The position numbers and the translations under genes were made by a program. Below the pieces are notes generated by a model. That model saw only the letters and a list, made by a program, of their open reading frames with translations. It ran no database searches and was not told the origin of the DNA. 64,000 nt of DNA from Solibacillus sp. FSL R7-0682 (GTDB lineage Bacteria; Bacillota; Bacilli; Bacillales_A; Planococcaceae). Where the stretch lies: positions 107,501 through 171,500 of the forward strand of contig NZ_JBBOUI010000001.1 of the NCBI RefSeq assembly GCF_038005985.1, given 5' to 3'. Positions 1 through 10,636 of the stretch are shown here, piece by piece; the first letter of the stretch is position 1; each line of letters opens with the position of its first letter.

Positions 1-1365
<1,365 letters not shown>

Positions 1366-1424
1366 CATTTTATTGCATAATTCAATGAAACGTTTATCCA
1401 GTTTTGAAAGAACAAACTTTCATA

Positions 1425-1541
1425 GTGAAGTGATGATGGCAAAGAGGTCACACCCGTTCCCATACCGAACACGGAAGTTAAGCTCTTTAGCGCCGATGGT
1501 AGTTGGGGGCTTCCCCCTGCGAGAGTAGGACGTCGCTTCGC
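1425..1541 (+). rRNA. rrf: 5S ribosomal RNA
   Basis: This is a typical Bacillales 5S rRNA of about 117 nt, with the conserved core aagaggtcacacccgttccc and the 3' part gagagtaggacg. Complementary terminal segments (near 1428-1436 and 1531-1538) would form the closing helix. It follows the 23S gene by about 60 nt, so it is the last gene of an rrn operon. Exact ends are estimated from the closing helix. Confidence 0.96.
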
Positions 1542-1546
1542 TCAAA

Positions 1547-1585
1547 AAGTCGCTGCTGATTTTATCAGTAGTGGCTTTTTTATTT
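1547..1585 (+). terminator. Rho-independent terminator of the rrn operon
   Basis: Inverted repeat (agtcgctgctgat, a short T loop, then atcagtagtggct with wobble pairs) followed directly by a T run. It lies a few bases after the 5S gene. Confidence 0.9.
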
Positions 1586-1750
1586 TGTACAAAAAATATT
1601 AGTTATCCTCCTCTTTGCCTTTTCTTTTATACTTCATCTATAAATTATTTAAAATAGTAGTCATCAATAACTCATTTAAAATTCATATATACTTTTAATG
1701 GCGTTTCAATTCATTTTCAATGATAATAAGCAAGATGGGAGGAATGTGAA

Positions 1751-2383
1751 ATGACTATACCCTTTTTAACCGTTGCTGATGTAAGATTAATTGAAAAACA
1801 AGTTAACAAAATTTTGTCTGCTTATATGACCTCAAAAGATCCTCATATAATTAATACTGTTCGAGGGCTCGCTACAGCAGAACTTCGTGAAAATTTAACA
1901 GTAGTGGATGAAACAATCCTGTCCGAAGTTGAAACTATTTCAGAAACTATAGGAGCAGAACTCTTTATTAATAGCTTAAAAGCCTACACAGTTCCATTTA
2001 AAGCAATCTCGGAAAAGGAACTACAAAAGTTATTTCGAAAAGAGAAAAAGCTAAGACTACCTAATTTAGAGAGAGTAAATTGGTATGGCATTAGCTATTT
2101 ATCTTGGCTTGATGTAAGTACGCATCGCCAATATATCGTAATAGAGAAAGAAGATGAATATATTGGCTTAAGAGGTGTGGTAAAGCTTCAAAAGCCTATT
2201 AAGGGTGTTTGTGCGATTTGTAATCAGCATAGTGATGTTCATTTGTTTACGGCTACTGTAAAGGGGCAGGCAGATGCTTATACATCATATAGTAATTATA
2301 TTTGTGATAATGTCGAAAGTTGTAATTCCAATGTGAGCAATTACACTAAGCTTGAGGCGTTTGTTGCACGTAATATCATATAG
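1751..2383 (+). CDS. FusB/FusC-family EF-G-binding protein
   Basis: A 210-residue protein with the two-part layout of the FusB/FusC (FBP) family. The N-terminal part is helical (about 1-85). The C-terminal part (about 120-205) holds a treble-clef-type zinc site, visible as CAICNQHSDVH and later C-x5-C in the ICDNVESC segment. Family members bind elongation factor G and free ribosomes stalled by fusidic acid. Chromosomal copies in Bacilli may only aid EF-G turnover, so resistance cannot be assumed. The start is an ATG behind a clear GGGAGG site. It is monocistronic, with a terminator just downstream. Family call is by motif and length. Confidence 0.8.
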   Translation: MTIPFLTVADVRLIEKQVNKILSAYMTSKDPHIINTVRGLATAELRENLTVVDETILSEVETISETIGAELFINSLKAYTVPFKAISEKELQKLFRKEKKLRLPNLERVNWYGISYLSWLDVSTHRQYIVIEKEDEYIGLRGVVKLQKPIKGVCAICNQHSDVHLFTATVKGQADAYTSYSNYICDNVESCNSNVSNYTKLEAFVARNII

Positions 2384-2389
2384 TATTTT

Positions 2390-2422
2390 AGATCATGGTA
2401 TAGACTACCTTGATCTTTTTTA
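2390..2422 (+). terminator. Rho-independent terminator after the FusB-like gene
   Basis: Hairpin with arms agatca/tgatct and an inner ggta/tacc pairing, followed by a T run. It starts 7 nt after the stop codon. Confidence 0.75.
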
Positions 2423-2495
2423 TTTATAACATACTTGAAACTTTTTCCTATTACTTCCGTAAAAATGGTAAAGCTATATTGGAAGGAAGGGAATT

Positions 2496-3791
2496 ATGAA
2501 AAGAATTATTTGCTTAGCAAGTATGTCACTATTATTAACTGCATGTGGAGAAAATGAATCAAAAGAGGAGCAATCGAACTCGTCTACAGAATTAGTGAAG
2601 GAGGAGGGAGAGATGGAAGTGTCAAACGTGATGCTCGGTAAGTGGCAAGGAATGATCGACATTCCTCAGGCGCCTTTAGAAATTATATTAACGCTAGGGA
2701 AAGATAAAGGAAGCATGTCAGTACCTGTACAAGGTTTAACTGATTTTCCATTTGAATCGATAAAATATGATGATACAAGTGTAGCCATTCAAATTGATTT
2801 AGCAGGTGCCCTTATAAAAATTGACGGGGAATTGGTTGGAGATCAAATTATTGGAACGTTTACGCAAAACGGACAGTCGTTTCCGCTAAAATTAAAGATC
2901 TATAAAGAGCAGCCATTATCCTATGACTCCCTAGCCATTCCTGTAAAGGGTGGAGATTTAAAGGTAGCGCTTCAAATGCCAGAACAACCTACTGGTGAAA
3001 TTGTTATTATCCATGCTGGTTCAGGACCAACAAATAAAGATGGCAATACATTAGGTGGTGGCTCGAATAATAGTTTAAAGATGATTGCAGAAGAATTAGC
3101 AGAACAGGGTATTGCTTCAATTCGATTTGATAAACGGGGGATTGGTGAGAATAGAGCGTTACTAACTAAGGAAGAAAATCTAGTATTGGAAGCTTATGTA
3201 GAAGATGTAGAATCCATTATTGACTATGTGAAAGAAGATGACCGTTTTAATAAAATACATTTAATAGGGCATAGCGAAGGGGCACTAATTATGACCTTAG
3301 TTGCGCATAAAGTAGACATAGCTTCTTTAACACTCTTAGCAGGAGCCGGAAGAGCAGCAGATATTATTTTAAATGAGCAATTAACATCAAACTTACCACC
3401 GAATTTGTTGACAGAGGCAAAAGCTACTTTAGAAAAGTTAAAGGCAGGAGAAAAGGTTACGAACGTATCAGCTGAATTACAATCTCTATTTAGGCCATCT
3501 GTACAACCGTATTTGATCTCGTGGTTAAAATACGCACCTCAAAATGAGTTAAGCAAAGTTAAGGTACCTGTTCTAATCATACAAGGGGAAAATGATATCC
3601 AAGTGACAAAAGAAGATGGGCAAGCACTAAAAGCAGCAAAGCCTGATGCGACGGTTTATTATTTTGAAAAAATGAATCACGTATTAAAAGATGTTTCTGT
3701 TGACCGAGAAGAAAATGTAGCGAGCTACTCAAATCCGTCACTTCCATTAGCAAGTGGATTAATAGAAAAAATAGTTCAATTTATTAAGTAA
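2496..3791 (+). CDS. Alpha/beta-hydrolase lipoprotein
   Basis: A 431-residue predicted lipoprotein. A short signal ends in a lipobox LLLTAC with Cys at residue 17, then comes an acidic linker. Residues about 45-145 form a small beta-rich domain. From about 150 there is an alpha/beta-hydrolase fold with the nucleophile elbow GHSEGA (about 256-261), a likely acid Asp in GENDIQV and a catalytic His in MNHVLKD near the C-terminus. All three triad positions are present, so it is probably an active serine esterase or peptidase-like hydrolase on the outer face of the membrane; substrate unknown. The start has a strong GGAAGGAAGGG site. It is a single-gene unit before the tRNA cluster. Confidence 0.78.
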   Translation: MKRIICLASMSLLLTACGENESKEEQSNSSTELVKEEGEMEVSNVMLGKWQGMIDIPQAPLEIILTLGKDKGSMSVPVQGLTDFPFESIKYDDTSVAIQIDLAGALIKIDGELVGDQIIGTFTQNGQSFPLKLKIYKEQPLSYDSLAIPVKGGDLKVALQMPEQPTGEIVIIHAGSGPTNKDGNTLGGGSNNSLKMIAEELAEQGIASIRFDKRGIGENRALLTKEENLVLEAYVEDVESIIDYVKEDDRFNKIHLIGHSEGALIMTLVAHKVDIASLTLLAGAGRAADIILNEQLTSNLPPNLLTEAKATLEKLKAGEKVTNVSAELQSLFRPSVQPYLISWLKYAPQNELSKVKVPVLIIQGENDIQVTKEDGQALKAAKPDATVYYFEKMNHVLKDVSVDREENVASYSNPSLPLASGLIEKIVQFIK

Positions 3792-3802
3792 AATAAGAAA
3801 AA

Positions 3803-3840
3803 TGCTGGATTCAAAGCGAGAATTCAGCTTTATTTTTTGG
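3803..3840 (+). terminator. Rho-independent terminator after the hydrolase gene
   Basis: Imperfect inverted repeat gctggattc/gaattcagc followed by tttatttttt, 12 nt after the stop codon. The 175 bases from here to the first tRNA are AT-rich and hold no gene I can support. Confidence 0.65.
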
Positions 3841-4017
3841 GGGATCTCCCTAGATATTAGTAGTACAGCAAAAAAATTCTCGTTTAAGCAAAAAATTCGA
3901 AAAATATCGAAAAATACTCTAATAATTATAAAAAACCTCTTGTATAAATTTCTTTCGTTGTTATAATAATAAATGTATTCAAAAGAATGTTGAAGTACAT
4001 ACATAATATAGTAACGT

Positions 4018-4092
4018 TCCGAAGTAGCTCAGTGGTAGAGCAACCGGCTGTTAACCGGTTGGTCGTAGGTTCGAGTCCTACCTTCGGAGCCA
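4018..4092 (+). tRNA. tRNA-Asn (anticodon GTT)
   Basis: Cloverleaf with acceptor arms tccgaag/cttcgga, D-arm agctcagtggtagagc, anticodon loop ctgttaacc and T-arm ggttcgagtcc. The 3' CCA is encoded. First of six clustered tRNA genes. Confidence 0.96.
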
Positions 4093-4234
4093 TTTTTTTG
4101 CTTATTTTTAGAAAAAATTCAAGTTTAAATAGAAAATAAATATTTTAAAAAAAGTTTCAAAAAAAGAGTTGCGCTAACAGAGAAAAGATGATATTATAAA
4201 TCTTGTCTTAAAGAGGACAAAGATTATTACGAAT

Positions 4235-4309
4235 GGCCCGTTGGTCAAGTGGTTAAGACACCGCCCTTTCACGGCGGTAACACGGGTTCGAATCCCGTAC
4301 GGGTCACCA
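4235..4309 (+). tRNA. tRNA-Glu (anticodon TTC)
   Basis: Acceptor arms ggcccgt/acgggtc, anticodon loop centred on ctttcac, T-loop ggttcgaatcc, encoded CCA. It follows tRNA-Asn by about 140 nt, a longer gap than between the other tRNAs. Confidence 0.96.
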
Positions 4310-4352
4310 TTTAAGGCTTCATAAAAAAATAAAAATAACACTTGTTACGTAT

Positions 4353-4428
4353 GGAGGATTAGCTCAGCTGGGAGAGCACCTGCCTTACAAGCAGGGGGTC
4401 GGCGGTTCGAGCCCGTCATCCTCCACCA
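4353..4428 (+). tRNA. tRNA-Val (anticodon TAC)
   Basis: Acceptor arms ggaggat/atcctcc, anticodon loop cttacaa, T-loop ggttcgagccc, encoded CCA. Confidence 0.96.
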
Positions 4429-4455
4429 TTATTTTAACAGTGTTGTACTTATGTC

Positions 4456-4539
4456 GGAGGGGTAGCGAAGTGGCTAAACGCGGCGGACTGTAAATCCGCT
4501 CCTTAGGGTTCGGCGGTTCGAATCCGTCCCCCTCCACCA
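4456..4539 (+). tRNA. tRNA-Tyr (anticodon GTA)
   Basis: A class II tRNA with a long variable arm (about 4501-4515). Acceptor arms ggagggg/cccctcc, anticodon loop ctgtaaa, encoded CCA. Confidence 0.95.
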
Positions 4540-4553
4540 TCTAATTAAATGAT

Positions 4554-4628
4554 TGGGGTATAGCCAAGCGGTAAGGCAACGGATTTTGATTCCGTCATGC
4601 CTAGGTTCGAATCCTAGTACCCCAGCCA
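4554..4628 (+). tRNA. tRNA-Gln (anticodon TTG)
   Basis: Acceptor arms tggggta/tacccca, anticodon loop ttttgat, T-loop ggttcgaatcc, encoded CCA. Confidence 0.96.
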
Positions 4629-4645
4629 TTTTTTTTATTTTTTAT

Positions 4646-4718
4646 GAGCCATTAGCTCAGTTGGTAGAGCATCTGACTTTTAATCAGAGGGTCGAAGGTT
4701 CGAGTCCTTCATGGCTCA
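4646..4718 (+). tRNA. tRNA-Lys (anticodon TTT), 3' CCA not encoded
   Basis: Acceptor arms gagccat/atggctc, anticodon loop cttttaa, T-loop ggttcgagtcc. After the discriminator A the sequence runs on as ctttt rather than CCA, so this one tRNA of the cluster needs CCA added by the nucleotidyltransferase. Confidence 0.95.
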
Positions 4719-4766
4719 CTTTTCATTTATAATTATAATATGAAGTGTACTTAAATATAAAAATCC

Positions 4767-4803
4767 AATCCTTTACTTAAAATACTTAGTAAAGGATTTT
4801 TTG
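4767..4803 (+). terminator. Rho-independent terminator of the tRNA cluster
   Basis: Arms aatcctttact/agtaaaggatt followed by a T run, about 50 nt after tRNA-Lys. Confidence 0.88.
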
Positions 4804-4914
4804 CGTTCAAAAAGGGAAATGATAACCTTGTCTCGAATTTGATGTAAGAGTAATAGTGGAGATGAGAAAAGGGAAGTATGAGACTTATTTGAGCACAATT
4901 GGGAGATGACAATC

Positions 4915-5820
4915 ATGGAGAAAAAAGAAGTTTCAATTATTGGCGTACCATGTGATTATGGTCAACAACGGCGTGGAGTCGATATGGGTCCAAGCGCAAT
5001 TCGATATGCGGGGTTACAACATCGTTTAGTTATGCTTGGGTACGATGTCGAGGATGAAGGCAATATTCAAGTAGTAGACCGAGATGTTTTAAGTGAAGTG
5101 GATGAAAAGCTTTTAAACCTAGATGAGGTAGTTAAGGTTAACACAGCATTAGCTGAGAAAGTGCGAGACGTACTTGAAATGAATAGATTTCCTTTAGTGC
5201 TTGGTGGCGACCATAGTATTGCAATTGGGACGTTAGCAGGCCTTTCTATGAAATATGAGAATATGGGCATTATTTGGTTTGATGCTCATGCAGATCTAAA
5301 TACACCCGAAACAACTCCTTCTGGAAATATCCATGGTATGCCGCTTGCAACAAGCTTAGGTCTTGGTCATGAAAGATTGACGTCAATTTTACATGGTGCA
5401 CCAAAAATTAAACAGGAGAACATTGTTATTATTGGGGGTCGCTCAATTGATGAGGGTGAACGTCTTCTTATTAAAGAGCGCGGCATTAAAGTGTATACAA
5501 TGCATGAAATTGATCGTTTAGGAATGACCTATGTAATGGAAGAAACAATAAAATATTTTAAAGAGCGTAAAATTGATGGGCTTCACTTATCATTGGATTT
5601 AGATGCTTTAGATCCATTGTATACACCGGGTGTAGGGACGCCAGTAGCAGGTGGGATTACGTACAGGGAAAGCCACTTAGCAATGGAAATGATACAAGAG
5701 TCAGGCCTCCTTACATCGACAGAATTTGTAGAGGTAAATCCAATCTTAGATGAGCGCAATAAAACAGCAGATGTTGCGGTCGCGTTGATTGGTTCGTTAT
5801 TTGGGGAAACTTTAGTGTGA
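4915..5820 (+). CDS. rocF: Arginase
   Basis: A 301-residue ureohydrolase that splits L-arginine into ornithine and urea in arginine catabolism. The manganese-binding motifs of the family are all visible: GGDHS (about 95-99), DAHADLNTPE with the following GNIHGMP (about 121-142), and SLDLDALDP (about 222-230). The ATG at 4915 is preferred over an in-frame ATG nine bases upstream because the GGGAG site at 4901-4905 then has normal spacing. The gene stands alone between the tRNA cluster and sigW. Confidence 0.96.
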   Translation: MEKKEVSIIGVPCDYGQQRRGVDMGPSAIRYAGLQHRLVMLGYDVEDEGNIQVVDRDVLSEVDEKLLNLDEVVKVNTALAEKVRDVLEMNRFPLVLGGDHSIAIGTLAGLSMKYENMGIIWFDAHADLNTPETTPSGNIHGMPLATSLGLGHERLTSILHGAPKIKQENIVIIGGRSIDEGERLLIKERGIKVYTMHEIDRLGMTYVMEETIKYFKERKIDGLHLSLDLDALDPLYTPGVGTPVAGGITYRESHLAMEMIQESGLLTSTEFVEVNPILDERNKTADVAVALIGSLFGETLV

Positions 5821-5927
5821 AAATTGAAAAATATCCCATTCTTTACCGAGAAATTTGTTATAATAAATAACGGATTTTGCGGTGGTTGAAATGTAGCCTT
5901 TTTTTCAAAAAAGTTTTACGTTAAAAG

Positions 5928-5953
5928 TGAAACCTTTTGGCAACCTAACCGTA
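5928..5953 (+). promoter_or_regulatory. SigW-type autoregulatory promoter
   Basis: TGAAAC (5928-5933) and CGTA (5950-5953) are separated by exactly 16 nt, a perfect match to the known SigW promoter pattern. It lies about 37 nt before the sigW start codon, as expected for autoregulation. Confidence 0.85.
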
Positions 5954-5989
5954 AATATAGAACAGCTAAAAAGGTGGAGAGAAAAGACA

Positions 5990-6553
5990 ATGGATGCGTT
6001 AGTGAATAAAAGAATAAAGCAAGTGCTTAAAGGTGATCAAAACGCATATGCCGATATTGTTAACCTCTACCAGCACAAGCTGTATCAAGTATGTTACCGG
6101 ATGCTTGGTAACAAACAAGAAGCGGAGGATATTGCACAGGAAGCTTTTATACGTGCTTATATTAACTTACATTCTTACGACCAAAAAAGGAAATTTTCTA
6201 CATGGCTTTACCGAATCGCAACGAATCTTTGTATTGACCGTATACGAAAGAAGAAGCCAGATTATTATTTAGATGCTGAGGTCGCCGGTACGGATGGTCT
6301 TGATATGTACTCACAAATTGCTGCAGACGAACAACTTCCTGAGGAAGCCGTTGAGCAAATGGAGCTTCAAGATCGTATCCAATATGAAATCAGCCGCTTA
6401 CCAGACAAATATCGTTCGGTAATCGTTTTAAAATATATTGAAGAAATGTCGCTTCAAGAAATTAGTGAAATTTTAGATATGCCACTAGGGACGGTAAAAA
6501 CGCGTATCCACCGTGGACGAGAAGCTTTACGAAAGCAGTTAAATAATTTATAG
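5990..6553 (+). CDS. sigW: ECF RNA polymerase sigma factor SigW
   Basis: A 187-residue extracytoplasmic-function sigma factor, the same length as B. subtilis SigW. Region 2 (about 23-92) contains AEDIAQEAFIRAY and the promoter-melting part ATNLCIDRIRK. Region 4 (about 130-183) has YRSVIVLKYIEEMSLQEISE followed by GTVKTRIHRGRE. The longer open frame starting upstream was rejected: the ATG at 5990 gives the family N-terminus (MDALVNKRIKQVLKGD) and a GGTGGAGAG site. It is co-transcribed with rsiW (13-nt gap). It governs the response to cell-envelope stress and antimicrobial peptides. Confidence 0.95.
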   Translation: MDALVNKRIKQVLKGDQNAYADIVNLYQHKLYQVCYRMLGNKQEAEDIAQEAFIRAYINLHSYDQKRKFSTWLYRIATNLCIDRIRKKKPDYYLDAEVAGTDGLDMYSQIAADEQLPEEAVEQMELQDRIQYEISRLPDKYRSVIVLKYIEEMSLQEISEILDMPLGTVKTRIHRGREALRKQLNNL

Positions 6554-6566
6554 GAGGACGATACGC

Positions 6567-7178
6567 ATGAAAACGTGTGCATCAGAATTCGTCAATTATA
6601 TGCACGAATATTTAGATGGTGATATTAGTCGTGAGCATGAGCAACAGCTGAAGCTTCACTTACAAACATGCCCTGATTGCCAACAACATATGCATGAATT
6701 AAGTGACACGGTTGCGTTTATCAAGAGTGCAGCGCATATTACTGCCCCTCCTGGCTTTGAGGAACAAGTAATAGGTCGTTTACCGAAACGCAAAAGTTCT
6801 GTCGGCATAAAACGTTGGTTCCGCCAGCATCCAGTGTTAGTGGCAGCAGCTGTATTTTGCTTATTCATGAGTGCTACATTGCTAGGTAACTACTCAAATG
6901 ACAATCAATTCTCTGTTACAAAGCAACCTAATTTAGTTGTAGATGGCCAAACCGTAACGGTGCCAGCAGGTGAAGTTGTAAAAGGAGATATCGTCGTAAA
7001 AAATGGGGATATTGTCATTGAAGGTGAAGTTGATGGGAATGTAACTGTGATTAACGGCAATTACATGGCATCGACAGCAGTTGTGACAGGGCAAGTGGAA
7101 GAAATTGACGAAGTGTTTGAATGGCTATGGTACAACATTAAAAGTGGATTTAATGATTTTGTTGGGTTATTTGAATAA
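6567..7178 (+). CDS. rsiW: Anti-sigma-W factor RsiW
   Basis: A 203-residue single-pass membrane anti-sigma factor. The N-terminal zinc-binding anti-sigma (ZAS) domain shows H-x3-C-x2-C in LHLQTCPDCQQHM (about 31-43). One membrane segment spans about 92-110 (VLVAAAVFCLFMSATLLG). The extracellular part contains repeated V-G-D/NG strands (about 125-175) resembling a small beta-helix. In Bacilli the protein holds SigW at the membrane until cut in turn by PrsW and RasP. The start is ATG with GGAGG, directly after sigW. Confidence 0.93.
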   Translation: MKTCASEFVNYMHEYLDGDISREHEQQLKLHLQTCPDCQQHMHELSDTVAFIKSAAHITAPPGFEEQVIGRLPKRKSSVGIKRWFRQHPVLVAAAVFCLFMSATLLGNYSNDNQFSVTKQPNLVVDGQTVTVPAGEVVKGDIVVKNGDIVIEGEVDGNVTVINGNYMASTAVVTGQVEEIDEVFEWLWYNIKSGFNDFVGLFE

Positions 7179-7222
7179 TGTTGAAACTTTTTACTAAAAA
7201 ATGACGTTCTATAAAAGAAAGC

Positions 7223-7252
7223 AAAGTCTACTCGTTTGAGTAGACTTTTTTC
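7223..7252 (+). terminator. Rho-independent terminator of sigW-rsiW
   Basis: Perfect arms aagtctactc/gagtagactt with a gttt loop, then a T run. Confidence 0.92.
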
Positions 7253-7284
7253 TTTGAGAAAGTTAATCTACTGCCAAATTGTGC

Positions 7285-7290
7285 TATACT
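7285..7290 (+). promoter_or_regulatory. Probable extended -10 promoter of cdaA
   Basis: TATACT is preceded by TG one base upstream (TGCTATACT), about 40 nt before the cdaA start. No convincing -35 box is seen at the usual spacing, so the extended -10 would carry recognition. Confidence 0.4.
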
Positions 7291-7331
7291 AAAGGCAGTA
7301 TGGATTAGCTATTAAAAGTGGGGGATGCCAC

Positions 7332-8168
7332 GTGCAAATAATTGAGCAATTTACAGATATCACAGCAATCGAAGTGATATTGAAATTATTAGACGTACTG
7401 CTCGTGTGGTACGTAATTTATAAAGCATTAACCCTGATCAAAGGAACAAAAGCAGTACAGTTATTAAATGGTCTATTTGTTATTGTTTTAGCAAAATTGG
7501 CTACCTATGTGTTAGGGTTAGACACGTTAGATTGGTTATTACAAGAAGTCATCGATTGGGGTTTCTTAGCCATCATCATTATCTTCCAGCCAGAAATACG
7601 TAGGGCACTTGAGCAAATTGGACGAGGGAAAATTTTTCAGCGGACAAATAATCAGCAAGATGATGAGCAAAATCGTTTAATTGAAGCGATGAAAAAATCT
7701 GTTAGTTACATGGCAAAACGTCGCATTGGTGCGTTAATTTCCATTGAAAGAGAAACAGGTCTGAATGAATATGTAGAAACGGGTATTAAAATGGATGCTC
7801 AAATTTCTTCAGAACTGATGATTAATATTTTTATTCCAAATACGCCACTCCATGATGGTGCGGTCATTATTCAAAAAAATCAAGTTGCAGCTGCAGCATG
7901 TTATTTACCACTTTCAGAAAGTGCGTTTATTTCAAAGGAGCTAGGGACACGTCACCGAGCAGCACTTGGCTTGAGTGAAGTGACTGATGCTATAACAGTT
8001 GTTGTTTCTGAGGAAACAGGTGCCATAAGTATTACGGCAAATGGCAACTTGCACCGCAATATTTCTATACAGGAATTTGAAGAGCTACTACGTAAAATGT
8101 GGTTTGGCCCTGAGCAAGATTCTAACTTAGCATCTAAGTGGACTTGGGGAGGGAAGAAGAATGGATAA
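7332..8168 (+). CDS. cdaA: Diadenylate cyclase CdaA
   Basis: A 278-residue membrane enzyme that joins two ATP into cyclic di-AMP. Three hydrophobic segments occupy about residues 10-90. The cytoplasmic DisA_N/DAC domain follows, with both signature motifs: DGAVII (about 175-180) and RHRAALG (about 207-213). The start is GTG with a GGGGG site 7 nt upstream. The gene overlaps cdaR by 8 nt and is followed by glmM. This is the conserved cdaA-cdaR-glmM order in which both CdaR and GlmM modulate the cyclase. Confidence 0.96.
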   Translation: MQIIEQFTDITAIEVILKLLDVLLVWYVIYKALTLIKGTKAVQLLNGLFVIVLAKLATYVLGLDTLDWLLQEVIDWGFLAIIIIFQPEIRRALEQIGRGKIFQRTNNQQDDEQNRLIEAMKKSVSYMAKRRIGALISIERETGLNEYVETGIKMDAQISSELMINIFIPNTPLHDGAVIIQKNQVAAAACYLPLSESAFISKELGTRHRAALGLSEVTDAITVVVSEETGAISITANGNLHRNISIQEFEELLRKMWFGPEQDSNLASKWTWGGKKNG

Positions 8169-9177
8169 GTTATTCGATAGCCCGTGGATGCTACGTATAG
8201 CATCACTTTTATTAGCAGGATTATTATTCTTTTATATTCAAACAGAAGCCAATCGTCAAAATGAAAATGGTACATCAAATGAGACAGATGTTATTACAAA
8301 TGTCCCATTAGAAGTGTATTATGATGACGAGAATTTATTCGTCACTGGTGTACCAGAAACAGTTGATGTGAAAATTTCTGGACCGACGCCAATTGTATTA
8401 AAAACAAAGCTTGAAAAGGATTTTAAAGTTTTTGTTGATTTAAACTCATTGTTAATTGGCGAACATAGCGTTACAATACAGCAAGAAAACTTTTCTGAAA
8501 AACTAGAAGTGGCAATTGAACCACGAACAATCAATATTGAAATAGAAGAGAAAATAACAGAAGAGTTTCGTGTTGAGCCAGAGATGAACAATCGCCTTGT
8601 GGCAGAGGATCACTTCGTAAAGGGTATGAAAGCTGAGCCTGGCCGTGTATCCATTACAGGAGCAAAAAGTGTCATTGATAGCATAAGCTATGTAAAAGCC
8701 ACTGTTACAGGTGAAAAGGGATTAAACAAATCATTTGAGCAAGAAACTACTGTAAAAGTTTTAGATAGAGATTTAAATAAGCTTGATGTACGAATTAATC
8801 CTGAAAAAATAAAAGTACAAGTAGAGATTAATGAATATAGTCGAGAGCTCCCGCTTACAATTAAAGAAATAGGGGAAGCTAATGAAGGTGTAACAATTGA
8901 AAAGTTAACAGTGGAGCCTTCAAAAATCGCTGTTTTTGGTACAAAGGCATCATTAGATGTTCTAGATCATGTAGAAGTAGAAGTGGATCTAGCTAAAATT
9001 ACAGAATCAGGTTCATATGAGTTTGAGGTAGCAATGCCTACTGGCGCAACAAAATTATCAAAAAATAAAATTATGATTCATGCAACCGTAATTAGTGAGC
9101 AAGTCAATATAGAGGAGTCAACGGATAGCCAAGTTGATGCAGATACGAATGTAGACGAAGCAGAGGGAAACAACTGA
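8161..9177 (+). CDS. cdaR: CdaR (YbbR-domain regulator of CdaA)
   Basis: A 338-residue membrane-anchored protein. One transmembrane helix near the N-terminus (about 10-26, MLRIASLLLAGLLFFYI) is followed by extracytoplasmic YbbR repeats of about 80 residues (roughly 45-125, 128-210, 215-300). The C-terminal tail is acidic and low in complexity. It partners CdaA at the membrane and tunes cyclic-di-AMP synthesis. It overlaps cdaA, so the two are translationally coupled. Confidence 0.93.
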   Translation: MDKLFDSPWMLRIASLLLAGLLFFYIQTEANRQNENGTSNETDVITNVPLEVYYDDENLFVTGVPETVDVKISGPTPIVLKTKLEKDFKVFVDLNSLLIGEHSVTIQQENFSEKLEVAIEPRTINIEIEEKITEEFRVEPEMNNRLVAEDHFVKGMKAEPGRVSITGAKSVIDSISYVKATVTGEKGLNKSFEQETTVKVLDRDLNKLDVRINPEKIKVQVEINEYSRELPLTIKEIGEANEGVTIEKLTVEPSKIAVFGTKASLDVLDHVEVEVDLAKITESGSYEFEVAMPTGATKLSKNKIMIHATVISEQVNIEESTDSQVDADTNVDEAEGNN

Positions 9178-9269
9178 ATTACAGCAATGTATGAACGAGC
9201 ATCCGCTTGATGAGGCGGATAATTTAAACAAACGTATGAAATGTCAAGCGTTGAAGGAGAGAAAAAGTA

Positions 9270-10622
9270 ATGGGTAAATATTTCGGAACAGATGGCGTCC
9301 GTGGTGTCGCTAATAGTGAGCTAACACCAGAGTTCGCGTTTAAACTAGGTCGTATTGGCGGCTACGTGTTAACGAAGGATGCAAAAGATCGCCCGAAAGT
9401 ATTAATTGGACGTGATACACGTATTTCTGGGGAAATGTTAGAGGGCGCATTAGTTGCGGGTCTACTTTCAATCGGTGCAGAAGTAATGCGATTAGGGGTC
9501 ATCAGTACACCAGGTGTCGCATACTTATCGCGCGTGATGAATGCAGAAGCGGGTGTCATGATTTCAGCATCACACAATCCTGTCGCAGATAACGGCATTA
9601 AATTTTTCGGCCCAGACGGCTTTAAATTAACAGACGCACAAGAAGCAGAAATTGAAAGCTTAATTGATGCAGAAGAAGATACATTACCGCGTCCAGTAGG
9701 CGCTGCCATTGGATCAGTTACAGACTACTTCGAAGGTGGTCAAAAATATATTTCATACTTAAAACAAACAGTTGATGAAGACTTTATCGGTCTACATGTC
9801 GCATTAGATTGTGCGCACGGTGCAACATCGGCTTTAGCAACTCATTTATTTGCAGATTTAGAAGCTGATATTTCAACGATGGGCGCTTCACCAGATGGTT
9901 TAAATATTAATGAGGGTGTTGGTTCTACACATCCTGAAAAGCTTGCAGCATTTGTCGTAGAGCGTGGTGCACATATCGGCCTTGCGTTCGATGGTGACGG
10001 GGACCGTTTAATCGCAGTAGACGAAGAAGGAAAAATCGTTGATGGTGACCAAATTATGTTCATTATTGGGAAGTACTTAAATGCAAAAGGTCGTTTAAAT
10101 AAAAATACAGTTGTTTCAACAGTTATGAGTAACATGGGCTTCTACAAGGCGTTAGAAGAAAATGAAATGACAAGTGTTCAAACAGCCGTTGGAGACCGTT
10201 ATGTTGTAGAAGAAATGCGTGCTAACAACTACAATGTAGGTGGCGAACAATCGGGGCACATCGTATTTTTAGATTACAATACAACAGGTGATGGTTTACT
10301 TACAGGGATTCAGCTCGTTGCCATTATGAAAGCGACTGACAAAAAATTATCTGAGCTAGCAGCGGAAATGACAATCTTCCCACAACGTTTAGTAAACGTT
10401 CGTGTGACAGACAAGCATGCAGTAACTCAAAATGAAAAAGTGGCTGCTGTCATCACAGAGGTAGAGACAGAAATGGCTGGAAATGGTCGTGTATTAGTCC
10501 GCCCATCTGGCACGGAGCCTTTAGTACGTGTAATGGTCGAAGCAGCTACAGAAGAAGCTTGTGAAAACTATGTAAACCGTATTGCCGATGTAGTACGCGC
10601 GGAAATGGGATTAGCTGAATAA
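9270..10622 (+). CDS. glmM: Phosphoglucosamine mutase
   Basis: A 450-residue phosphohexomutase that converts glucosamine-6-phosphate to glucosamine-1-phosphate for peptidoglycan precursor synthesis. It starts with the family signature [14 protein letters not shown]. The phosphoserine loop SASHNP lies at about 100-105, the metal loop DGDGDR at about 240-245, the sugar loop GGEQSGH at about 324-330 and the phosphate loop [12 protein letters not shown] at about 410-421. Length is normal. It closes the cdaA-cdaR-glmM unit and ends in a strong terminator. Confidence 0.97.
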   Translation: MGKYFGTDGVRGVANSELTPEFAFKLGRIGGYVLTKDAKDRPKVLIGRDTRISGEMLEGALVAGLLSIGAEVMRLGVISTPGVAYLSRVMNAEAGVMISASHNPVADNGIKFFGPDGFKLTDAQEAEIESLIDAEEDTLPRPVGAAIGSVTDYFEGGQKYISYLKQTVDEDFIGLHVALDCAHGATSALATHLFADLEADISTMGASPDGLNINEGVGSTHPEKLAAFVVERGAHIGLAFDGDGDRLIAVDEEGKIVDGDQIMFIIGKYLNAKGRLNKNTVVSTVMSNMGFYKALEENEMTSVQTAVGDRYVVEEMRANNYNVGGEQSGHIVFLDYNTTGDGLLTGIQLVAIMKATDKKLSELAAEMTIFPQRLVNVRVTDKHAVTQNEKVAAVITEVETEMAGNGRVLVRPSGTEPLVRVMVEAATEEACENYVNRIADVVRAEMGLAE

Positions 10623-10636
10623 TAAAAAAACACTAG

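Noticed and set aside
1751-2383. Calling this gene a proven fusidic acid resistance gene
   Set aside because: Chromosomal FusB-like proteins in Bacilli need not confer clinical resistance; only the EF-G-binding family is supported.
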